Part shown: in pieces, positions 11,150-21,111 of the stretch
How the letters are laid out: the number at the start of each line of letters is the position of its first letter
How positions within the stretch are numbered: the stretch's first letter is position 1
DNA from: Symsagittifera roscoffensis
Taxonomy: Eukaryota; Xenacoelomorpha; Acoela; Convolutidae
NCBI RefSeq assembly: GCF_963678635.1
Contig: NC_087063.1
Span: forward strand, 27,215,649-27,279,648
Direction: 5' to 3'
Length of the DNA: 64,000 nt
Position numbers and translations under genes: made by a program
The notes under the pieces: model-generated
What the model saw: only the letters and a program-made list of their open reading frames with translations
The model's database searches: none
Told to the model about the DNA's origin: nothing

Positions 11150-11633
11150 TCGACTTTCCTAACGAACGTAACAAAATTTTTGTACTCGGGCTGGTTTTTT
11201 CTTCAGACAAATTTCGAATTTTCAATCAGCCATACTTGACAGAGTTCTTTAAATATAGTTCAAAAGGTATTGTTGCTTGAGCTTAAAATTAGCAAGATAT
11301 TTAATCTGCATTCTTTTTTCGTAAAGTTATGGTGGCTTAAAGATTGCCTTTTATGCCAACTTGGCACAGTTAACTGGATATTTATTCCGTCCTAGAAATC
11401 GTTCCAAATTAGTTGAAGTAAACTTATTGGCCATAATTGATTTAACAATTAAATTCAAAATCTATCACTTTGTACTTTATATGGTATGTGCAGGGATTTT
11501 TTTTACAAAAAAATCTCAAAGTTAACAACAAATTCCGTTTTTTTTAATTGCTTTTATGTTTTTATGTTATAACTGCTCCATAGACCTTAAAAGGCAGAAA
11601 AAATATTCAGGGCTTCGCCGTGATAGAAGCAGT
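11150..11633 (+). mobile_element. 0.5-kb hairpin-ended element, old copy
   Basis: A diverged relative of 20341-20878 and 21861-22383. It shares the start (TCGACTTTCC..CGAACGTAAC), the internal order (CTTCAGACAAATTTCGA, GATCGTTCCAAATT-like, CTGCTCCATA) and the end with TTCAGGGCTTCGCC and AGCAGT. The terminal hairpin here has a mismatch (CAGGGCTTCGCCGTG). No coding capacity, so it is non-autonomous. A second partial end (GGGGCTTTGCCCTGATAG) lies near 11738-11756. The 126-codon open frame at 11556-11936 crosses this repeat and is not considered a gene. Confidence 0.65.
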
Positions 11634-13063
11634 CTTAATACATCTGATGTTTGTAATTTTCAAAAATTTATAGTTTTTTCTGTCTTTTATTTACCAAAAA
11701 CTATTCGATATCAATTAAAGGGCACTCAGAACGTTCGGGGCTTTGCCCTGATAGTTGACAAATCTTTGTTTTATTTTAAATTGTGTTATGCTACTAAATC
11801 TCGAACAATTTTTCATCTGCAGTTGATTTTTGCAATTGCAAGCTATGGACCTCCTTTTTTGACCAATTTGAGACAGTTATTGAAACAAGCTACATTTTCA
11901 CTTCATCTATTAACGCGCAAAATAGCCAGCAAATAATTCCGATTCTGAAACTTTCTCAAACTGACTTCTTCTCAAATTGAAAACTATGCATTCTAAAACT
12001 TAAACTTTTTTTAACTTTGTACGTAAAACAGCTGTCTTGTTTTTGTTACTGATACTTCAATTTAATTTGATCACGGAATCGCAACCAAGTTATTTTTGTT
12101 TTGATCAAAATAATGTTCACAAATGAGTTTTCATCTGAATTGATATCGGAACACTATGGTGTTCTGATATCATTTCAAAATAAATTCAAATTGCTTATTG
12201 AGGCTATTTCAAACCCATTGCGTAATTTTTGAGACTCAATTGGAATTTCTTTCTTGACATTTCTCTCTGCAAACTTCTCTCGGACGCTGGGAGTGACTGA
12301 TTAATCGGCGAGCTCTCTTCCGGGTAGTACAGTAGTCGCAAAACTTATCTGCACTTTTTCATTCGACCCAAATCTTGTTGAACGTTTTTAGGCTTATTCC
12401 TGGAGTATCCAATTATAGCTTCTTTGCAGTATACATCATTATCAGTAAGGCGATTTTTTGCTGCTTTCAAAAACTCAGTTTGTTCTCTCGAGCATAAAAT
12501 TTTTTTTGGTCAAAAACAAAACCTCTAGTGTTCTTCAGCGAAGCCCTTTCCAAAACATCGCTTCTAAAAACGTCTCAATTAATGGCAATTTGACATTCTT
12601 GCTGCCCTGAAACGTAAGGAAATAGTTCCTCGTAATGTCGACTTTTTGAAAAAGGAAGCGTTTTGTGTTGTAAACGAACCTTTGGAATTAAATAAAGAAC
12701 TTCAGATTGATTACTCCGTCGTAGAAATTTTTCGATTGATCTCAAACTTTCGGATGTCAGAAATGAACAGCCGTCCAAAATTAGAACCCTTTTAGCGCCA
12801 AGCTGAGAACTTTTTTCGATTCTAAAATTTCGCGCTTTGTTTCATATTCAATTTTCATTTCGTAAAGTTTTGGTGTCTTTAGTAGATGGAGGAGAGTAGT
12901 AATGTGGTAATTTTTACTGTGTGAACTAATCAAGCGTCTCAAATGAAATGGTCTTCTTTGGTCTTAGTGAGGATTGAGTTCAAACCCTAAACCCGTTCAA
13001 AATTAGATGGTAATTTTTCTTTTTCTAAAATCAATTTTGTATTTAGATAAGTTTGTGTTTCAC
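11634..13063. other. AT-rich stretch, no gene seen; one 14-bp hairpin
   Basis: A hairpin at 12141-12172 has a 14-bp stem (TGATATCGGAACAC / GTGTTCTGATATCA, one G-T type mismatch) and a TATG loop. No gene is recognised. Confidence 0.5.
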
Positions 13064-13212
13064 CATGCAAAGGCGGTAAGTAGTTGCTGATAACCCGAGT
13101 TACGAAGCAAATCACGGGGAGATCTTTCGGGCAACAGATTACATTGCAGCAAATACTTGTCCGATGTAATCTCTGGAACATGTTTTTGTTCCGATGACGT
13201 CACTGGAAGTGA
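13064..13212 (-). other. Exon-like open segment, unidentified
   Basis: On the minus strand an acceptor-like CTTTTCCAG is followed by an open, less AT-rich segment whose translation includes KYLLQCNLLPERSPRDLLRN. It ends at CATG before GTGAAA, a possible donor. The product is not recognised. It may be a host exon or a fragment of a decayed transposon ORF. Confidence 0.3.
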
Positions 13213-13353
13213 CTGGAAAAGCAATAGCGTAGGGTTGGGTTCCCGCACTCAGTAAAAAGAGAAACTAATAGATTATCATAGATTTTTTTTGTCAGTCTCC
13301 ATAAACTTTTTAAAAAATGATTATAATCGATTCGAAGCAGTAAAAATCAATAT

Positions 13354-14426
13354 CACCAATTGTATTTGATATTATTCGATTTTTTCTAAATGTTTTTTTT
13401 TCTCAAATTTTGTTGAATTATAATCCATCATAATGGATTAATTCCATTAGTTTTCAACAAGCGTCATCGCTTGATTTCGTTTTTTTTTGTTTTGTTTTGT
13501 GTGCTTTTCAGTTGGTTATTGAACAAAGCTCAACACTTCATTTCTCTTTATCGACAAGAAACTGTAATTGTGTACTTATAGCTTAAACTTAAATGTATTT
13601 TTCCCCCTGTTTTCATGCAAAATAGCTAAATCATAATCCATTACAATTGATTTTTTGTGAATTATTTTTTTTGATAGAAAAAGGGACTATAACCAATTAT
13701 AAGAGATTATAAGAAAATAAGAGACTTTTCGAGAAATTATAACTGATTATGTATCAGAAAAAAAGTCAACAAAAATGTTATCATTATAATGGATTATAAA
13801 TTGCTTAAACATCTGAAATTGGCGCTAATAATTAGTCGTAATTTCTTTTAATTATAAAAATAAACGATTGATTTCAGGTTATTACATGCCACCAATTGTA
13901 TTTGATATTATTCGATTTTTTCTAAATGTTTTTTTTCTCAAATTTTGTTGAATTATAATCCATCATAATGGATTAATTCCATTAGTTTTCAACAAGCGTC
14001 ATCGCTTGATTTCGTTTTTTTTTGTTTTGTTTTGTGTGCTTTTCAGTTGGTTATTCAACAAACTTCAACACTTCATTTCTCTTTATCGACAAGAAACTGT
14101 AATTGTGTACTTATAGCTTAAACTTAAATGTATTTTTTCCCCTGTTTTCATGCAAAATAGCTAAATCATAATCCATTACAATTGATTTTTTGTGAATTAT
14201 TTTTTTTGATAGAAAAAGGGACTATAACCAATTATAAGAGATTATAAGAAAATAAGAGACTTTTCGAGAAATTATAACTGATTATGTATCAGAAAAAAAG
14301 TCAACAAAAATGTTATCATTATGATGGATTATAAATTGTTTAAACATCTGAAATTGGCGCTAATAATTAGTCGTAATTTCTTTTAATTATAAAAATAAAC
14401 GATTGATTTCAGGTTATTACATGCCA
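13354..14426 (+). repeat. Tandem duplication, 536-bp unit, two copies
   Basis: Unit 1 is 13354-13889 and unit 2 is 13890-14426, about 99% identical by eye (differences such as TTCCCCC/TTTTCCCC and TTATAATGG/TTATGATGG). The unit is rich in ATTATAATCCAT-type palindromic motifs. It is related in inverted orientation to the 1-kb units that follow: both contain GGCGCTAATAATTA, ATGTTATC-ATTATAAT, TTTTCATGCAAAATA and the ACAAGCGTCATCGCTTGA / GCGATGACG segments, in reverse order. Confidence 0.9.
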
Positions 14427-14895
14427 CTTTTTTCAGACTCATAGAAAGTTCGTAGGTGAAAAGTTTAATATCATATTAATTGATTTGAAACTTTAAATGT
14501 TTTTTAAAAAAAGTCCAGACTTATCAGTCTTCAGAAAAGCCGGCCTATTTTTCCCCCTTTTTGAAACTACCCTCACTCAGTGAAAAGAGAAAATAATCGA
14601 TAATATTATAATTATAATCGTACCTTTAGCAAAATTATAATTAATTATTAGCGCCAATTTTAAATGTTCAAACCAATTATAAGGATAACATTTTTGGTGA
14701 TATTTTAATAATTTATAATCAATTATAATTGTTTATAATTTTTCCGAAAATCTATTATAATCTATTATATTAAATCATAATCCCTTCTTCGATCAAACTA
14801 TTTTTCCACAGGAAAAATCATTTGTGATGGATTATAATTTAGGTATTTTGCATGAAAATACAGTAAAAATCAGTAAGACGTAAGAAACAGTAAAC

Positions 14896-15329
14896 CAGGG
14901 GTGGATATAGGGGTTTCGCGAGGAGGGTGGAGGGAGGGTGTTACCCCTATAAAAGTTGACTAGATTGATGATTCCAAGCTCTCCCACGGCCTTGAAAAGA
15001 CCCTGCTTTAATGAAGTTTTGTTCGCCGCAGTCAAAATTCTGAAAAAACGGGCCAAAAAGGCATTTTTAGGCACTTTTTGGAAAAATTTAACCAAAAAAT
15101 TGTTTTTTTCCGTCACGAACCCCTCTCACACCCTCAATATTAATATTTATTAGGCGCCGTTAAAAATTTTTAGGACCAGTAAGCCAAAAAAGGCTATCTC
15201 AAAATAGAGGTGGGACATCAAAATAGTGGGGGATCTCAAAATAGTGAGGGGAAATGGGGAGACCTTTTGAATCCGCACGGTGTCGAACCCCTGAGAGATG
15301 GGGGGGGGGCTTTCCCAAATCCGCTGGTG
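14896..15329 (+). mobile_element. G-rich non-autonomous insert, copy 1
   Basis: The boundaries come from comparison with the inverted 536-bp relatives, which lack this segment. It starts CAGGGGTGGATATAGGGG and ends ATCCGCTGGTG. The reverse complement of the end reads CACCAGCGGATTTGGG, so the ends form an imperfect inverted repeat (CA..GGAT.T.GGG). No coding potential. The internal TTAGGCACTTTTTGGAAA segment recurs inverted at 17540-17590, next to a similar terminus at 17443. Confidence 0.55.
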
Positions 15330-15906
15330 GCTATAAGTACAAAGTTACAGTTTCTTTTAGTTCGGTAACCAACTGAAAAGCATATAAAACAAAACAAAAC
15401 TAAAAAGAAATGAAGCGATGACGTTTGCGGAGTAATAATGGATAATAATTCAATAAAATTTCGTATGTGAAAAGTTTAATATCATATTAATTGATTTGAA
15501 ACTTTAAATGTTTTTTTAAAAAAATTCCAGACTTATCAGTCTTCAGAAAAGCCGGCCTATTTTTCCCCCTTTTTGAAACTACCCTCACTCAGTGAAAAGA
15601 GAAAATAATCGATTATATTATAATATAATCGTACCTTTAGCAAAAATATAATTAATTATTAGCGCCGATTTTAAATGTTCAAACCAATTATAAGGATAAC
15701 ATTTTTGGCGATATTTTAATAATTTATAATCAATTATAATTGATTATAATTTTTCCGAAAATCTATTATAATCTATTATATTAAATCATAATCCCTTCTT
15801 CGATCAAACTATTATTCCACAGGAAAAATCATTTGTGATGGATTATAATTTAGGTATTTTGCATGAAAACACAGTAAAAATCAGTAAGACGTAAGAAACA
15901 GTAAAC

Positions 15907-16328
15907 CAGGGGTGGATATAGGGGTTTCGCGAGGAGGGTGGAGGGAGGGTGTTACCCCTATTAAGGTTGACTAGATTGATGATTCCAAGCTCTCCTAAGG
16001 CATTGAAAAGACCCTGTTTTGATGAAATTTTGTTCGCCGCAGTCAAAATTCTGAAAAAACGGGCCCAAAGGCATTTTAGGCACTTTTTGGAAAAACTTAA
16101 CCAAAAAATTGCTTTTTCCGGCACGAACCCCCCTCACACCGCCGATAAAACATTTTAGGACCAGTAGGCCAAAAATGGCTATCTCAAAATAGAGGGGGGA
16201 GATCAAAATAGTGGGGGGATCTCAAAATAGTGAGGGGAAATGGGGAGACCTTTTGAATCGGCACGGTGTCGAACCCCTGAGAGATGGGGGGGGGGGGGGG
16301 GGGGGGGGCTTTCCTAAATCCGCTGGTG
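15907..16328 (+). mobile_element. G-rich non-autonomous insert, copy 2
   Basis: Duplicate of 14896-15329 carried along in the second 1-kb unit, with the same termini. It differs by small indels and an expanded G tract at 16286-16308. Confidence 0.55.
16286..16308 (+). repeat. Uninterrupted tract of 23 G
   Basis: A pure 23-base G run. The homologous position in the first unit (15300-15309) has 10 G. Such a tract can form G-quadruplex structures and is prone to slippage. Its length in the assembly may not be exact. Confidence 0.85.
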
Positions 16329-16460
16329 GCTATAAGTACAAAGTTACAGTTTCTTTTAGTTCGGTAACCAACTGAAAAGCATATAAAACAAAACAAAACT
16401 AAAAAGAAATGAAGCGATGACGTTTGCGGAGTAATAATGGATAATAATTCAATAAAATTT

Positions 16461-17442
16461 GAGAAAAAAAATTTCCTAAATTAATCGATCATAATAGATT
16501 ACAATGATTTTAATTGTTTCGAAAAAGGATAACATTATGATCCATTTTTAATCGATTATAATCGATTGTTTTTGAAATTTATTGAGACTGACAATAAAAA
16601 TCCAGTATAATCTATTATTTTCCGTTTTTATTGAGTGGGGTAATTTGACTGTGAGTAAGATCAATTGATTTAAAAAGCGAACGGTAACTTATTATGCTTT
16701 GTTTTTAAACAACCTGTTAGGTGTCTTTAACTGAAACTGGCAATTTTACTTGCTTCAATTTCTGTCTATGCTCAATAAATAGACAAATGTGTCGTTTTTC
16801 ATGTTGCTTAAAAATTTTCCGACAAAAAAAAATAGGGAGAAACGTTTGTCTTGGGGCGTGTTTTTTTTGTATTTCACACCAATTCAGATTTCAACTGTGA
16901 TATGAGCAAGTTTTGAAAATTTTCAAACAGTTTCTCTAAGGTCGATAAAAACCTGTATAAATTTTTGAGTTTCATTCTAATTTGGAGCTAGGAAAGCGAT
17001 CGAGTAGTTGCTATATATAGAAGTTTTTCATTTTTGTCTTTGAAATTTAAATAAACTCTCGGAAAATTAGTTTTGGAACCTTTATTTTGCACCTATTTGA
17101 CAAAAAAAAATTTAAAAAATCAAAAAACTATTATGAAAAAAAATTTTAATTTGAAAAAGTTGTTCTGATAACTGTTTTCCAACCTCGATGATATATGAAA
17201 AGTTTATGGTCAATAAATACAAATGATAGCTCGCTTCAGTTTCTACCATTTTCCTTAAGCTAAAAAAAACATACTGTTCCATAATGACTTTCAGTCAGCC
17301 AATATGTGATATGGGTGGTCAGAACGACAAGATAGTTGAAAAATTGCTGAGATAAACTTATTTTTACCAGCCCTACAAAACTATTCGACCTATGAAAACA
17401 AACTGGGTTAATTGTTTTTGGACATACTTAAATGAGGTTCAG
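16461..17442. other. AT-rich stretch, no gene seen
   Basis: Contains further ATTATAATCGATT-type motifs near 16485-16630 (for example AATCGATTATAATCGATTG). No coding or RNA gene is recognised. Confidence 0.5.
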
Positions 17443-17590
17443 TGGCGGATTTAGGGGGGGGGGGCGGATGCTCCTCTTTTCTCCCCCCTCATTGATGGCG
17501 CCAATATATACTAAATCCAGGGGGAGAGCGCGAGCCGAAAAAACGCGGTTTTTTGGTAAACAATTTCCAAAAATTGCCTAAAAACGCCTC
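17443..17590 (-). mobile_element. Fragment of the G-rich non-autonomous element
   Basis: Begins CAGTGGCGGATTTAGG followed by an 11-G run (17454-17464), matching the reverse complement of the end of the inserts at 14896 and 15907. Read in reverse, 17520-17590 matches their internal GGCATTTTTAGGCACTTTTTGG region. It abuts the LINE remnant at 17591, whose reading frame stops making sense exactly there. Confidence 0.5.
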
Positions 17591-17749
17591 TTTGAACAGA
17601 TGGTCGGTGGTGTGTGGTCCTATGTAGCAATCTGGGCACATTTTGTTGTTTTGCCTGTGGTGGTAGCTGGCGAGATGAGATGAATGTCCGTATCGCAATT
17701 TTGATAGTGTATATCGAGATTTCCGGTCAAGTTTGCTCTCACTTGATGA
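17591..17749 (-). pseudogene. Jockey-type LINE reverse-transcriptase ORF2 C-terminus, fragment
   Basis: A 53-codon minus-strand frame translates to a segment with LSKLRYGHSSHLASYHHR, then CPDCYIGPHTTDHLF. The pattern LRxGHSxxLxSY, then CPxC, then HTTxHLF is the conserved C-terminal tail of Jockey-type and related non-LTR retrotransposon ORF2 proteins. The upstream RT core is absent; to the right of 17749 the sequence is unrelated AT-rich DNA. Downstream of HLF the expected closing Cys is missing because the sequence passes into the repeat at 17443-17590. So this is a 5'-truncated, interrupted remnant. Confidence 0.72.
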
Positions 17750-18227
17750 TAAACATGGGAGTTTTTATTAGGTAAATTTTTTTACTTCTGTGGTGTGATG
17801 GTTTTTGATCCCGGCAATGTATTCAAGCTTAGAGATGTTTTCCCGGTTTTCTTTATGCAAATGTTCAATGTCAGGTTTTAATGCAAGTCATGCTGCTCAA
17901 ATCTCTCTTCAACTTTAACTTCCCCGCCTTAAATAAAAGTGAAAAATATCGCTTATAATGGATTTTTGAGGTCTGCCAAATAATCGATTCTCATGCTACG
18001 CTCAGACAACAAAATTGGGCTAAAAGTAGATTTAAATCCTTTTTTCTCGCAAAAACATATTGTATTATAATTCATTGGATATCCATCATAATTGGTTATA
18101 TAATAAGAATAAAATCATATAAAAACTTTGAAAAATTTCTATATTCATCAAATGAGTATTGCGGAAAATTTGCAAAGCGAGTGTACGGCCTATTCCATAA
18201 TCTAAAAAGATTCTGTTAACCTCTCCC
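17750..18227. other. AT-rich stretch, no gene seen
   Basis: No gene is recognised. Scattered TTATAATGGAT-type motifs continue (for example 17950 and 18065-18105). Confidence 0.45.
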
Positions 18228-18425
18228 CACTACTTTTTGCCCCTTTGCTCCCTAACAACCCCCCATCTGAATGTTGGCCCCTAGTCCCCCCCCCCATCTG
18301 AACCAGTCCCCCTCCACCTGACCACCTGAGACATCCTCCTACCTGAACTACCTACCCCACCTGATCCAACCCAATAGAAGAGAGGATTAGTCCGCCTCCA
18401 ATTTTACCCCAATCCCCCCCCAAAA
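18228..18425 (+). repeat. C-rich low-complexity block
   Basis: About 200 bp dominated by C runs and degenerate CCACCTGA/CCCATCTGA repeats, a sharp strand asymmetry in an AT-rich setting. It includes C runs of about 10-12 near 18281 and at 18413. It is probably a decayed simple repeat and may form an i-motif or quadruplex on the other strand. Confidence 0.7.
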
Positions 18426-19511
18426 TTCTAATTATTCAGAAAATTGTTGAAAGGAACAAAATTCAGTTATTAAGTAACATAAAAAAGTAACGAAAATATA
18501 AAAATTGTGCAGAAAACAATCTAACTTGATCAACTAGTAAGCAACTATAGTTTAAAAGAAGAAAGAATTTATGTAGGTTGAAATTCGAATCTCAATAAAA
18601 TGGAAAAAACCTTTCATAGTTGAGTTTCGTCGCAGTGTCTACAAAAAAAAGAAAAAAAACTGATTTTAATGGATTAAAAATGGATTTTGTTGCCTCGAAA
18701 AATAGTAAAATCATAATCCATTTTTAATTGATTATTATCGATTTTTTTTTCACTTTAGGGGCCACTGACAAGGAGACTCAAATTAGAATCGACTTTTATT
18801 CATGGAACTTCAATTCGGGTCTAAACTGACGGACCATACCGGGAACTGACCTGCAAGTTCTTCGGCTGATTCGATCAATTGGCCTGTCGTGTTGATCTGT
18901 CACAACGGATACATTTCATGGCTGTTTTAATCTCTTAGCTTTAATCCATCAGCGTACAAAAAGATAGAAATGTTTTTTTTTCGAATACTCAATTGAGATG
19001 AAATTTTGCCAGTGAGTGAAAAAAAATAAATTGAAAGTTTAAAAAAAAATGATTTTAAAGTTGAATTATAAGATTATAAATTAAACGTAGTTACTTTTAA
19101 AAACTTGTTTGGCCCAGCCAAATTAAAAGATCACGATGTATCTCTTAAAACAACATTTTTTAAGTTTACTGAAACTAAATTTTTGGTTAATTTAAGTCTT
19201 TCGTGTTTAGGTCGATAGAATTGTACAAAACGCATTCGAAAATTTCATCATGACGAAACAAACTTTGTAATCCCAAAGATCTAACTTTTCAAGAATAAAT
19301 TTTTTTTGAAAAAACACTTGAAAAAACGATGAACTTTTCGAAAAAAATACAGAAAAAGAAAAGAAAATAGTGCAAAACCCATAGTGGGCTTTTAAAAAAC
19401 TCCACGAGTAATACATGCTATTTTTGATCTTCTTATTTGCTGTTTTGGACTCCACGAACAAACAGCTCAAACAGTGTATTGTTCAAAAGTTCTTCCAAAA
19501 AGATGCAACTT
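18426..19511. other. Intergenic, with a more complex island at 18770-18930
   Basis: The island at 18770-18930 has balanced composition. Its minus strand holds a short open stretch containing TDQHDRPIDRISRRTCR, with a possible donor AG/GTCAGT inside. I do not recognise it. The rest is AT-rich with no support for genes. Confidence 0.35.
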
Positions 19512-19805
19512 TGCGGAATCCGCAACAAAGTTTATGGAATTCGCAACACATTTTGAAGAATCCGGAGCAGTTAGTGGAATCCACAAAGGAATAATATTAT
19601 ATGTGTTTAGCAAACTTAAGCTGTCTTGGAAGTAGAATCAGCATATTGGAATCCGTATATATTTGCCAAAACCATTTACATTTGCGGAATTTGCTTACAG
19701 TTGCGGAATCCGGAATAACTACCTATTTTCACTCAATGCGGAATCCGCAACAAAATTAATGCGCCGACAAAAGTTACGCTACAGGTATTTGTACGCGAAA
19801 TCCAC
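19512..19805 (+). repeat. Second cluster of degenerate GGAATCCGCAAC motifs
   Basis: GCGGAATCCGCAAC and variants (GGAATTCGCAAC, GAATCCGGAGC, GGAATCCACAAAG, GGAATCCGTATA, GCGGAATTTGCTTAC, GCGGAATCCGGAATAAC) recur across about 290 bp with irregular spacing. Several copies are self-complementary (GCGGAATCCGC). The core is shared with the cluster at 2455-2735. Confidence 0.6.
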
Positions 19806-20144
19806 GTAAAGTTTTAAGTGGAAGAAACCACTTACAGGTTAGAACATGTTTAAATACTTGTCTCTGGACGCAGGAACATAGATACACCAAACTGTGCGCA
19901 TATCCAGTGCATATTTTGGCTTCGTAATAAATATATAATTATTTTCAATTTCCAAAAAAATTTTTAAAAATCCCAAAAATCGTTTCCCAGTTCCAAACAA
20001 CATTTGAACAACATTATTCACACTGTTAAATCAATATCTTGCAAAAGTATCTGTTTTAAACAGAATTGAGTTTTTGACTGACAATGATCATCATTTTTTT
20101 GTTAAATTTTTTATTGAAGTCATAAAAAGAGAGTAACTACCAAC
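19806..20144. other. AT-rich stretch, no gene seen
   Basis: A 60-codon minus-strand open frame (19839-20021) has no motifs. If the exon at 20145-20255 is real, this would be intron on its 3' side. Confidence 0.4.
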
Positions 20145-20255
20145 CTCGTGTATCTCGCTCATCATCCGAATATAACCCTCCTGAAGTCTTTCGGAAATAC
20201 TACTTGGAGCAATCATCCTGTCTAGGCAGACAACATTCTCTGATCCTCCGGCCAT
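20145..20255 (-). CDS. Candidate host-gene exon, 37 codons
   Basis: On the minus strand an acceptor-like pyrimidine tract ending CTCTTTTCAG is followed directly by ATG and 37 open codons, starting MAGGSENVVCLDRM and ending GYIRMMSEIHE. A GAG/GTTGGT donor-like site follows. The length is exactly 111 bp, a multiple of three. GC content is clearly higher than the flanks and the codons look natural, unlike the repeat-derived frames nearby. An ATG right after an acceptor would fit a 5'-UTR intron or a trans-splice site. The protein is not recognised and no neighbouring exon was found. It could also be a fragment captured by a transposon. Confidence 0.4.
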
Positions 20256-20340
20256 CTGAAAAGAGTTTAGAAACAAAACCTGTCCCAACCTAGAACTATA
20301 TACTGGGAGGTTGTTAACTGGTTTCAAACTGAATTTTTAA

Positions 20341-20878
20341 TCCGACTTTCGATACGAAAGTAACGGAATATTTGTGCTCGGGGTGGGTTTTTTTTCTTCA
20401 GACAAATTTCGACTTTTTAACTAGCCATTTTTGACGGATTTTCTTATATCATTCGAAAGGTATTTTTGTCTTGAGCCTAAATTTGAAAAGATATTTTACC
20501 TGTGATCATTTTTCGTAAAATTATGAGGGTTTAAAGATTGCCATTTTGACCAATTTGGGACAATTAACGCGCAAAATAATTAGCGCTATTAACGCGTAAG
20601 CGGAGATTTAATCCGTCTTATAAATCGTTCCAAATTGGTTGAACGAAGCTTATTTGCCATAATTAATTTGTTACAAGGAACGAAATTTATCTTTTTATAC
20701 TTTATATGGCGTGTGGGGGGATGATTTTCATTAAAAAAATTTCAAATTTTACAAAACTAAATTTTCGTTTTATTTGATTTCGTTTAATTTTTTTAATGTT
20801 ATTACTGCTGCTCCATAAATCTTAAAAGGCAGTCGGAACATTCAGGGCTTCGCCCTGATACGAGCAGTCTTGTTTAGA
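20341..20878 (+). mobile_element. 0.5-kb hairpin-ended element, copy 2
   Basis: Starts TCCGACTTTCGATACGAAAG (itself a CTTTCG-ATA-CGAAAG hairpin) and ends GATACGAGCAGT after a perfect hairpin CAGGGCTTCGCCCTG at 20843-20857. About 90% identical to 21861-22383. It has no ORF. The 5'-TC start and 3' hairpin recall Helitron-like elements, but a CTRR end is not seen. Confidence 0.75.
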
Positions 20879-21111
20879 TTTGGAATCGAGAATTTTACAC
20901 GCAGCGCTCAAATTTTTCATTCGAAACTAAGCGTTGGCGAGGAACTTTTTAATTTCGTTTAGCTACAGGGGAGGATGTTAAATTGATCCCAAAAAACTAT
21001 CGTGTCATTTCAAACAAACCCAATCGTTTCATCTCACTCTGGCCGCATCTGAATGTTATATAACTGCGAATTTAAATTTCCAAAGTTTATAGCAAAAAAC
21101 TTATCTATCAA
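20879..21111. other. Short AT-rich spacer, no gene seen
   Basis: Nothing is recognised. Confidence 0.4.

Larger units (their letters stand above)
14449..16460 (+). repeat. Tandem duplication, 1.01-kb unit, two copies, inverted relative to the 536-bp units
   Basis: Copy 1 is 14449-15459 and copy 2 is 15460-16460. They share the same order of segments, including a G-rich insert not found in the 536-bp units (14896-15329 and 15907-16328). Outside that insert the sequence is the reverse-complement relative of 13354-14426. The whole block could therefore fold into long imperfect hairpins. The copies differ mainly in G-tract length (10 against 23 G) and small indels. The short open frames here (14832-15153, 15843-16396) are repeat-derived. 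Confidence 0.88.

Noticed and set aside
11556-11936. 126-codon open frame
   Set aside because: Crosses the end of the 0.5-kb hairpin-ended repeat and AT-rich spacer, and is not shared by the other two copies.
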